Part shown: positions 38,020 to 44,125 of the stretch, piece by piece | How positions within the stretch are numbered: position 1 is the stretch's first letter | Layout: each line of letters opens with the position of its first letter | From: Bifidobacteriaceae bacterium | GTDB taxonomy: Bacteria; Actinomycetota; Actinomycetes; Actinomycetales; WQXJ01 | DNA length: 64,000 bases | Reading direction: 5' to 3' | NCBI GenBank assembly: GCA_031272885.1 | Contig: JAISSX010000057.1 | Location: 124,001-188,000 of the forward strand | The notes under the pieces: model-generated | Told to the model about the DNA's origin: nothing | The model's database searches: none | Seen by the model: the letters and a program-made list of their open reading frames with translations, nothing else | Translations under genes and position numbers: made by a program

Positions 38020-38135
38020 GGCCGGTGGCGACCCAGGCGTACGGCCGCTCATTCACCACGTGTGCCGTTCCCCGGTGGTAGACCACCTGAAGACTTGAAC
38101 AGTCTTACGAAGCGCCAGTCACGGCACGGGGTCAA
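38020..38135 (-). promoter_or_regulatory. ZTP (pfl) riboswitch upstream of glyA-folD
   Basis: The minus-strand leader contains the conserved blocks of the pfl motif in order: CCGTGACTGGCG (about 38123-38112), CAGGTGG, ACCACCGGGGAACGG (about 38079-38065) and CCGTACGCCTGGG (about 38044-38032). GTGCCGT and ACGGCAC flank the first domain and can pair. It ends about 30 nt before the glyA ATG, next to the ribosome-binding site. Known ZTP riboswitches control one-carbon and purine genes, exactly as here. Confidence 0.9.
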
Positions 38136-38199
38136 TGATAAGCGGCCCACCGGCATTCTGCGCCTCCGCCCCACCGCTGGGCCTGGCCCCGCCGCCGGC

Positions 38200-38375
38200 G
38201 TAGAGACTTGTTGCAGTCCGGGGGCGCCGTCGGCCCCTTGGGTAGAGACTCGTTGCATTCTCGGGGCCAGAATTCTGCAACAACTCTCTGCCCAACGCCG
38301 GGAAAGGGCCGATTTGGTGCAACAACTCTCTACCCCAGGCCCCAATCAAGCTCCGGCACCGCAACAACTCTCTAC
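38200..38375. repeat. Array A: five GTAGAGAGTTGTTGCA motifs, 42-bp pitch
   Basis: Copies at 38200 and 38242 read forward (GTAGAGACTTGTTGCA, GTAGAGACTCGTTGCA); copies at 38276, 38318 and 38360 are inverted. Same-strand copies are exactly 42 bp apart, about four helical turns. The intervening 26 bp differ between units. Copies 2 and 3 face each other and can form a hairpin. Confidence 0.85.
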
Positions 38376-38408
38376 CCGGATGCCCGATGGCGTCCGCCCC
38401 AGCAATCC

Positions 38409-38582
38409 GGAGAGACTTCCGGTAGTCAACCAGACCGAAAACGGCGATCCGGAGAGACTTCCGGTAGTTCTGCAGCCCGTCCAGGCCAGGTGGAGAGACT
38501 TTCGGTAGTCCTGGAGCGCCAGAACTACCGGAACGCTCTCCGCTCGGTGGATCCGGGCCCGAAAACTACCGAAAGTCTCTCC
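38409..38582. repeat. Array B: five GGAGAGACTTCCGGTAGT motifs, 41-42-bp pitch
   Basis: Forward copies start at 38409, 38451 and 38492; inverted copies at 38524 and 38565. Same-strand spacing is 41-42 bp. The core AGAGACTT is shared with array A. Copies 3 and 4 face each other around CTGG-AGCG-CCAG and can form a long imperfect hairpin (38492-38541). Confidence 0.85.
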
Positions 38583-38602
38583 GGATCGGATTGGGTGCGT
38601 TT

Positions 38603-38930
38603 GGTTGCCGGGGTGGCGCCGGCGGCGGGTGCTTCTTGCCCGGCTCCGGCTGCCCCATGCGTGTCGACGCAGCGCAGCGGAGGAGAAGCGCCAGACAAGG
38701 ATGGCGCCTTTCGGTGTCCGGGACTTGTTCCCGGACACCGAGCCGGGCAAGCACCACCGTGCGGCCACCCAAGTAGCAACACGCACCACGGGTGCATCAA
38801 GCCAACCAACCCAAACCTCAAGGTGCGCGTTGACGTGTTGGGTGGCCGCACGGCGGGTGTTGCCCAGGCGGCCCGCAGGGTGAGCCTGGCCTGGGCAACA
38901 AGCACCCGCCGCCGGCGCCACCCCGCCAAC
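38603..38930. repeat. Nested long inverted repeats
   Basis: Outer arms of about 41 bp (38604-38644 and 38889-38930) share a 26-bp perfect core (38609-38634 / 38900-38925). Inside lie a 19-bp pair with one mismatch (38754-38772 / 38839-38857), a perfect 11-bp pair (38859-38869 / 38889-38899) and a perfect 13-bp hairpin with 5-nt loop (38711-38741). The segment could fold as one large cruciform or as a structured RNA. Confidence 0.75.
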
Positions 38931-39038
38931 CACCCCACCGAACACATCGACACGCACACGCTGGGCTTATCCACACACAACGATGAAACCGAAGTACGCA
39001 GCCGGGGAGACAACCAAACGTGTGACGGGGGGCGGGTC

Positions 39039-39107
39039 CACGGAACCGTCCCCCGTAACCCGCCACACGGAACCGTCCCCAGTAACACGCCGTCCCCGGT
39101 AACACCG
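39039..39107. repeat. Three GTTACTGGGGACGG-type repeat units
   Basis: Read on the minus strand, three units of about 27 bp begin GTTAC(C/T/G)GGGGACGG; two continue with TTCCGTG. They sit at 39091-39107, 39064-39090 and 39039-39063. The same GTTACTGGGG(A/T)CGG head forms the 28-bp units at 62321-62650, so this is one family at two places in the window. The GGGGACGGTTCC part resembles REP-like sequences found in other bacteria. Confidence 0.7.
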
Positions 39108-39157
39108 CCCCGCTCGTTCGAGACGCGCGCCGCACCGAACAGCAGTCGCCCCGCTCA

Positions 39158-39331
39158 GATGCGTCCAATTGGGCCATTTGTCCCAATTGGACGGATTTGC
39201 GGGCCGGATCGGGGCTTCACCGAGCAGAGGCCAGACAGCGCAATGTCCTGACCTGCGACAACGCTGCGGCCGTCTCCGCCACTGCCACCAGAATTGGTCC
39301 AATTGGGACAAATGGCCCAATCGGACGCATC
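39158..39331. repeat. 35-bp inverted repeat (one mismatch) with shared core
   Basis: Arms 39158-39192 and 39297-39331 are reverse complements except one base. Each arm itself contains CCAATTGG-like half-palindromes around GGGCCATTTGTCCC. The 104-bp spacer holds CTGACCTGCGACAACGCTG (39248-39266) followed by CGGCCG, matching the core of the inverted repeat at 3410-3519. Confidence 0.85.
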
Positions 39332-39363
39332 GGCGGGTTGGACCGAGGCCAGGCCGATACCGG

Positions 39364-39619
39364 GTGCGAGCTTCGCGCACTTTTTGGATATGAAAGCGCG
39401 GCGGGGACAGACGGCGCCGGCAGCGCGCGATGCCTGCGAGCTTCGCGCACTTTTGGGCACGGCGGAGCAGTAGAGGTCGATGGCTGGGCTGACGACGGAA
39501 CACCGGCTTGAGTGTTTGTGCAGGTCAGGGGCTTAGACGTTCTCCGTGCCGGTCGACAAGACACGAGCTGACACCGCTCCGGGCCCGGCCCGGCGCCCAA
39601 AAAGTGTGCGAAGGTCGCA
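39364..39619. repeat. Three TGCGAGCTTCGCGCACTTTT units
   Basis: Two direct copies (39364-39385 and 39434-39454, 70 bp apart) and one inverted, more diverged copy (39597-39619). Each has a GTGCG/CGCAC-type stem followed by a T run, so each resembles a small terminator. Together they could block read-through into the repeat island from both sides. Confidence 0.7.
39505..39531 (-). repeat. Diverged copy of the CTGACCTGCG core motif
   Basis: Minus strand reads CCTGACCTGCACAAACACTC, similar to the cores at 3458-3476 and 39248-39266 but outside an inverted repeat. It supports the view that the core is an independent repeated sequence. Confidence 0.45.
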
Positions 39620-39646
39620 ACGGCGCCAGGGATGACACCAATTGGT

Positions 39647-39666
39647 GCCCCGCTTCATGCCGGGGC
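39647..39666 (-). terminator. Hairpin after the CNNM-family gene
   Basis: GCCCCG (39647-39652) pairs with CGGGGC (39661-39666), directly at the stop codon of the minus-strand gene, followed by the 12-bp palindrome CACCAATTGGTG (39636-39647). No T run follows, so the call is tentative. Confidence 0.45.
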
Positions 39667-40673
39667 TAGTGGCGTTGCATGACGTCCTTGATTTCGCCGA
39701 CCAGCTCTTCCAGCACGTCCTCCAGGAAGACCACGCCGCCCGGCACCTCAACCAGGTGCGAGTGGGTCATCTGCATGGTGGCCAAGATGTCCTCGATCTC
39801 GTCGCCGGCCTCGGCCGGGGTCAGGTGGCGCAGCCGGCCGGACGGCACGGGCCGGTCGCGGTGGGCGTCATCGGCCAGGTCAAGCACGTCCATGATGTGC
39901 AGATAACCGGTCAACCGCCCGTCCAGCGACACCGGGAAGCGCGAGAACCCGGTCCGCGCCACCTCCTGCTCCAATTGCGCCGGCGTCACCCCGGCCGGCA
40001 CACACACCAGTTTGTCCCGCGGCACCATAACGTCCGCCGCCGTCTTGGTGGAGAACTCAAGCGACCCGCTGATCAGCCCCTCGGCATCGGGCAACACCCC
40101 CGCCTCGGTGGAGTGATGCACAATGGCGGCCACCTCAACGGCAGTGAAAGCGCTCGCCACCTCGGTTTTCGGTGTCACCCGCAACGCCCGCAGCACCAGC
40201 CAACACAGCCCGCGCAGCGCCGCCGTCACCGGATAGGTGATCCACGCCAACACCACCAGCACCGGGCCCAAGAGCAAGGCGGCCCGTTCGGGGCCGGCCA
40301 GGGACAGGTTCTTCGGCACCATTTCGCCCAGCACCACGTGCAGGTAGACCACCAGCACCAGGGCGATGGCGGCCGCCACCCCGTGGGCCGAACCATGGCC
40401 CAGGCCCAACCGTTCCATGGGCCCGGTCAGGGCGTGGGCCAGGGCCGATTCGGCCACCGCCCCCAACGAGGTCGAAGCCACCGTGACACCCAATTGCAGG
40501 CAGGCCAGCATTGAGGGCATATGCTCCAGCGCGTACAACACCAGCCGGGCGGGCTTGGACCCGGCCTCGGCCCGCGGTTCGATCTGCGAACGGCGCACCG
40601 ACATGATGGCGAACTCGGCGGCCACGAAGAACGCGTTGGCGGCCAGCAGGGCCAGGGCAAGCACAAACGGCAT
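39666..40673 (-). CDS. CNNM/HlyC-family membrane protein, short form
   Basis: A 335-residue protein with a DUF21 (CNNM) membrane domain (about 1-160, with VVLGEMVPKNLSLAGPE) and a CBS pair (about 190-335, with VMVPRDKLV, FSRFPV and VVFLEDVLEELVGEI). It lacks the C-terminal CorC_HlyC domain present in its upstream partner. Such proteins are linked to Mg2+ or other ion efflux. ATG 40673 overlaps the partner's stop (TGATG), so the two are coupled and may form a heterodimer. Confidence 0.88.
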   Translation of the reverse strand: MPFVLALALLAANAFFVAAEFAIMSVRRSQIEPRAEAGSKPARLVLYALEHMPSMLACLQLGVTVASTSLGAVAESALAHALTGPMERLGLGHGSAHGVAAAIALVLVVYLHVVLGEMVPKNLSLAGPERAALLLGPVLVVLAWITYPVTAALRGLCWLVLRALRVTPKTEVASAFTAVEVAAIVHHSTEAGVLPDAEGLISGSLEFSTKTAADVMVPRDKLVCVPAGVTPAQLEQEVARTGFSRFPVSLDGRLTGYLHIMDVLDLADDAHRDRPVPSGRLRHLTPAEAGDEIEDILATMQMTHSHLVEVPGGVVFLEDVLEELVGEIKDVMQRH

Positions 40674-42211
40674 CAGGCCTCGCCCCCAACCACGCTCGTC
40701 TTGCCGTCCGCCGATGCCGCCCCGCCAACCGACGTGTCACTGTCACCAGCCAGCGCACCACCGCCGTCCGCCTCAGGCCCGCCGTCCGCCGATGCCGCCC
40801 CGCCAACCGACGTGTCACTGTCACCAGCCAGCGCGCCACCGCCGCCCGCCTCAGGCCCGCCGCCCGCCTCAGTCCCTCCGTCCGCCTCGCCGGCCTCGCC
40901 GTCACCCGCTGCGACCACCGGCGCCGGCCACACCCGCACCGCCACCACGCGCCGACTATCCATGGTCTCGACCCGCAACACGACGCCATCGACCGACACC
41001 TCGTCGCCGGGGTGCGGCACCGCACCAAGACGAGCCATGACCAGGCCGCCCAGCGTCTCGTAGGCCGGGTCATCGGGCAGGTCGATGCCGGCCAGGCCGG
41101 CCAGTTCATCCGGCCGGAGCTGCCCCGAAACCCGCCACGAGCCGTCCGCCATCCGCCGCGGCGCCGGCCGGGAAGGGTCGTGTTCATCGGCCACGTCGCC
41201 CACAATCTCTTCGACCACGTCTTCCAGCGTGATGACGCCGCTGGTGCCGCCGTATTCGTCCTCAACCACCGCCATCTGGGCGCCGGCCTCGCGCAACTGC
41301 ACCAGGACGGGCCCCAGCAGCGCCGTCTCTGGCACCCGCTGCACCGGCGTCATCAGGGCCGTGACCAGCACTTTCGAACGCCGCTCGTGCGGCACTGCGA
41401 CCGCCTTGCGCAACGCCACCACGCCCACGATGTCGTCCTTGGACCCATCCGTCACCAACAGACGGGAGTGCCCGGACAAACGCACCGCCGCGATCACGTC
41501 TTCCGCCGTGGCGTCCCGCGGCACCACCGTCATCTGGGTACGGTCGGTCATGGCATCGACGGCGCGCAGCTCCGGCAGCGTCAGGGTGCGGGTGAGGCGG
41601 TCTGCCAGGTCTTCGTCCAGGGTGCCTTCGGCAGCGGAGCGGCGCACCTCGGATTCCAGTTCCTCGGCCGACCGGGCGGCACTGACCTCCTCCACTGGTG
41701 TGATCCGCATCAGCTTCAGCAGCCCGGTGGAAGAGTTGTGCAGCAGCCAGATGACGGGCCGCATCACGGCCGTGAAGCCCAGCAGCAGTGGCGCCACCAG
41801 CGAGCCGGCCTTGACTGGCCCGGCCAGGGCTAGGTTTTTCGGGATCAGTTCACCGAACAGCATCGACAGCACGTTGACGAACACCACCGCCAGGGCGGCA
41901 GCCAGGGCGGTGGCGGCCGCCTGGCTGAACCAGCCGGCATCGTGCAACCAATCCGATAACAGCCGGTGCAGGGCCGGCTGGGTGGTGTAACCCAGCAGGA
42001 TGGTGGTGATGGTGACGCCCACCTGGGAGGCCGAAAGGTAGAGGGAAGTGGACTTCAAGGCGCGCCGCAGCGGCCCAACCCGGGCCCCCCCAGCCGTCGC
42101 ATCCAGCGTGGCCGAATCAACCGTCACCAAGGAGAATTCCGCCACCACGAAGACGGCGGTGCCGGCCGTCAGGACAATCCCGAGACCAATGAGCAGAAGC
42201 TGCGTCAGCAT
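40673..42211 (-). CDS. CNNM/CorC-family membrane protein with CBS pair
   Basis: A 512-residue protein: DUF21 domain (about 1-195, with FGELIPKNLALAGPVK), CBS pair (about 215-345, with VVEDEYGGTSGVITLEDVVEEIVG), CorC_HlyC domain (about 355-430) and a Gly/Ala/Asp tail of about 75 residues containing a 26-residue duplication. ATG 42211 is chosen; longer frames run into the divergent response regulator. It diverges from the two-component system with only 52 bp between starts. Confidence 0.88.
   Translation of the reverse strand: MLTQLLLIGLGIVLTAGTAVFVVAEFSLVTVDSATLDATAGGARVGPLRRALKSTSLYLSASQVGVTITTILLGYTTQPALHRLLSDWLHDAGWFSQAAATALAAALAVVFVNVLSMLFGELIPKNLALAGPVKAGSLVAPLLLGFTAVMRPVIWLLHNSSTGLLKLMRITPVEEVSAARSAEELESEVRRSAAEGTLDEDLADRLTRTLTLPELRAVDAMTDRTQMTVVPRDATAEDVIAAVRLSGHSRLLVTDGSKDDIVGVVALRKAVAVPHERRSKVLVTALMTPVQRVPETALLGPVLVQLREAGAQMAVVEDEYGGTSGVITLEDVVEEIVGDVADEHDPSRPAPRRMADGSWRVSGQLRPDELAGLAGIDLPDDPAYETLGGLVMARLGAVPHPGDEVSVDGVVLRVETMDSRRVVAVRVWPAPVVAAGDGEAGEADGGTEAGGGPEAGGGGALAGDSDTSVGGAASADGGPEADGGGALAGDSDTSVGGAASADGKTSVVGGEA
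40703..40858. repeat. 78-bp tandem duplication in the CorC-family gene
   Basis: The segment starting at 40703 recurs at 40781 with few changes, encoding two copies of about 26 residues (GGALAGDSDTSVGGAASADG plus linker) in the C-terminal tail. A likely site for copy-number change. Confidence 0.8.
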
Positions 42212-42263
42212 GATTGGGCACGAGTCTAATGGCCTTTCAAGCCTGACATGCCACACTTGAACC

Positions 42264-42956
42264 ATGAGCTCCACTCTTGTTCTGGTGGTGGAGGACGAGC
42301 CCACCATTGCCACCGCCATCACGCGCCGGTTGACGGCTGAGGGCTACCAGGCGGTTGCGGTGGGTGACGGCCTGGAAGCGGTGGCTAAGGCCAGCGAACT
42401 GACACCGGATCTGATTGTGCTGGATGTGATGCTGCCCGGCATCGACGGCCTGGAAGTCTGCCGGCGGGTGCAGGCGGAGCGGCCGGTGCCGGTGCTGATG
42501 TTGACGGCCCGTGACGACGAAACCGACAAGCTGATCGGCCTGGGTGTGGGCGCGGATGACTACATGACCAAGCCGTTCTCGATGCGGGAATTGGTGGCCC
42601 GCATCAAGGCGCTGCTGCGCCGGGTGGAGCGGGCCGCCCAGTTGCGTACCGCCATGGCGGACGATGGCGTGTTGACCCTGGGTGACTTGACCATCGACAA
42701 GGCGGCCCGGCGGGTGGTGCGGGCGGACCGCGAGGTCCACCTGACACCCACCGAGTTCGATCTGCTGGTGTTCTTGGCGGACAATCCGCGCACGGTACTG
42801 TCGCGCGAGAAGCTGCTGGAGCACGTCTGGGATTGGGTCGACGCCAGCGGTACCCGCACGGTGGACAGCCATATCAAGGCGGTGCGCCGCAAGCTGGGTC
42901 CGGACCTGATCCGCACGGTCCACGGAGTGGGTTATGCCTTTGAGCCCATCGAATAG
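42264..42956 (+). CDS. OmpR-family response regulator
   Basis: A 230-residue regulator. Receiver domain with E10/D11, phospho-acceptor D54 (IVLDVMLPGIDG), T81 and K103 (MTKPFS); C-terminal winged helix with HLTPTEFDLLVFLADN and TVDSHIKAVRRKLG. It should bind DNA when phosphorylated by the histidine kinase whose gene overlaps its 3' end by 23 bp. Regulated genes are not evident; the divergent CNNM genes, 52 bp away, are natural candidates. Confidence 0.92.
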   Translation: MSSTLVLVVEDEPTIATAITRRLTAEGYQAVAVGDGLEAVAKASELTPDLIVLDVMLPGIDGLEVCRRVQAERPVPVLMLTARDDETDKLIGLGVGADDYMTKPFSMRELVARIKALLRRVERAAQLRTAMADDGVLTLGDLTIDKAARRVVRADREVHLTPTEFDLLVFLADNPRTVLSREKLLEHVWDWVDASGTRTVDSHIKAVRRKLGPDLIRTVHGVGYAFEPIE

Positions 42957-44097
42957 CCCCGAACCGGAACCGGAAGCGGAAGACACCACCACCCTCTCAA
43001 GAGCCGAGCAGGTGGCCCGCGGCGTGGCCCGGCCCCTTGACCTGCTTGGGTCGATCAAAATGAAGATCGGCGTGCTGGTGACGGCCGCCGTGGTGGCCAC
43101 CGCCGGCATGACCTGGGTGGGCCTGCGCAACGAGATGGGCCCCAGCCGCACCCTGCCGCTGGCCATCTTGGCCGGCCTGGTGGTGACGCAGATCCTGGCG
43201 CACGGCATGACCAGCCCGCTGCGGGAGATGACCGAGGCGGCCCAGGCGATGGCGAAGGGGGACTATTCGAAGCGGGTCACCATCACCTCGCGGGACGAGG
43301 TGGGCCAACTGGCCCGGGCCTTCACCGTGATGGCGGAGGACCTGGCCCAGGCGGACATGCTGCGCCGCGAGATGATCGCCAACGTGTCGCACGAGCTGCG
43401 CACCCCGGTGGCCGCCCTGCAGGCGGAATTGGAGAACATGGTGGACGGCGTCACCACGCCCGACGCCGAAACCTTGGAAGTCCTGCTCACCCAGACCAGG
43501 CGGCTGGGCCGGCTGGTCACCGACATGCTGGATCTGTCCCGCCTGGACGCCGATGTCGTCACCCTCACCATCGAAGAGGTAGAGGCCCAGGCGTTCATCG
43601 ATGAGGCCGTGCAGGCGGCCAAGCTGGTGGCGTCATCGGCCGGCAAACGGGTCGCCTTCGTCACCGACGTGACCCCGCCCAACCTGGCGTTGTCGATCGA
43701 CGTGGAACGGATGCACCAGGTGATGGCCAACTTGTTGTCCAACGCTATCCGCGCCACCCCGGACCATTCGCTGATCACCATTCGGGTTCAGGCGCAGGGC
43801 CGCTGGGTTCAGATCGATGTGGGGGACCAAGGCCCGGGCATCCCGCTGGAGGAACGCCAGCACGTGTTTGAACGCTTCGCCCGCGGCAAGACGGCCCAGC
43901 CGGCGGGCAGCCAATCGACTGGCGGCACGGGCCTGGGCTTGGCGATTGCCCGCTGGGCGGTGTTGCTGCACGCCGGCTCGATCGAGGTGGCGGACGCAGA
44001 AGAGGGCTGTGTCATGCGGGTCCGCCTGCCCAAGTCCCCCAAGGAGCGCGAACGCGACAAGGACAAGGACAAGGACAGGGACGCCAAGGCATCTTGA
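42934..44097 (+). CDS. Sensor histidine kinase
   Basis: A 387-residue membrane kinase: two helices (about 43-62 and 73-93) with only about 10 residues between them, HAMP (about 94-145), HisKA with NVSHELRTPVAAL (H153) and HATPase with N-box NLLSNAIRA, DQGPGIP and GTGLGLAIA. The near absence of an extracytoplasmic domain suggests it senses within the membrane or through a partner. The N-terminal 35 residues are Pro/Glu-rich, and the tail has a run of Lys/Asp. The ATG lies inside the regulator gene. Confidence 0.9.
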   Translation: MPLSPSNSPEPEPEAEDTTTLSRAEQVARGVARPLDLLGSIKMKIGVLVTAAVVATAGMTWVGLRNEMGPSRTLPLAILAGLVVTQILAHGMTSPLREMTEAAQAMAKGDYSKRVTITSRDEVGQLARAFTVMAEDLAQADMLRREMIANVSHELRTPVAALQAELENMVDGVTTPDAETLEVLLTQTRRLGRLVTDMLDLSRLDADVVTLTIEEVEAQAFIDEAVQAAKLVASSAGKRVAFVTDVTPPNLALSIDVERMHQVMANLLSNAIRATPDHSLITIRVQAQGRWVQIDVGDQGPGIPLEERQHVFERFARGKTAQPAGSQSTGGTGLGLAIARWAVLLHAGSIEVADAEEGCVMRVRLPKSPKERERDKDKDKDRDAKAS

Positions 44098-44125
44098 GCC
44101 CCCGGGCATGGAAAGATAGGACACC

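Larger units (their letters stand above)
38136..39665. other. 1.5-kb non-coding repeat island
   Basis: No credible protein gene: the open frames here lack ribosome-binding sites and recognisable domains and run through repeats. It contains, in order, two arrays of short motifs (38200-38375, 38409-38582), nested inverted repeats (38603-38930), three GTTACTGGGGACGG-type units (39039-39107), a 35-bp inverted repeat (39158-39331) and three terminator-like units (39364-39619). Each is listed separately. Confidence 0.75.

Noticed and set aside
38200-38582. CRISPR array
   Set aside because: Motifs are only 16-18 bp, imperfect, change orientation within the array and no cas genes are nearby.
38968-38976. 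DnaA box TTATCCACA and a possible replication origin in the repeat island
   Set aside because: Only a single box, no cluster, no AT-rich region and no dnaA, dnaN or parAB genes in the window.
38346-39251. Open frames of 120-350 codons in the repeat island
   Set aside because: They run through the repeat arrays, have no recognisable domain or ribosome-binding site and overlap each other on both strands.
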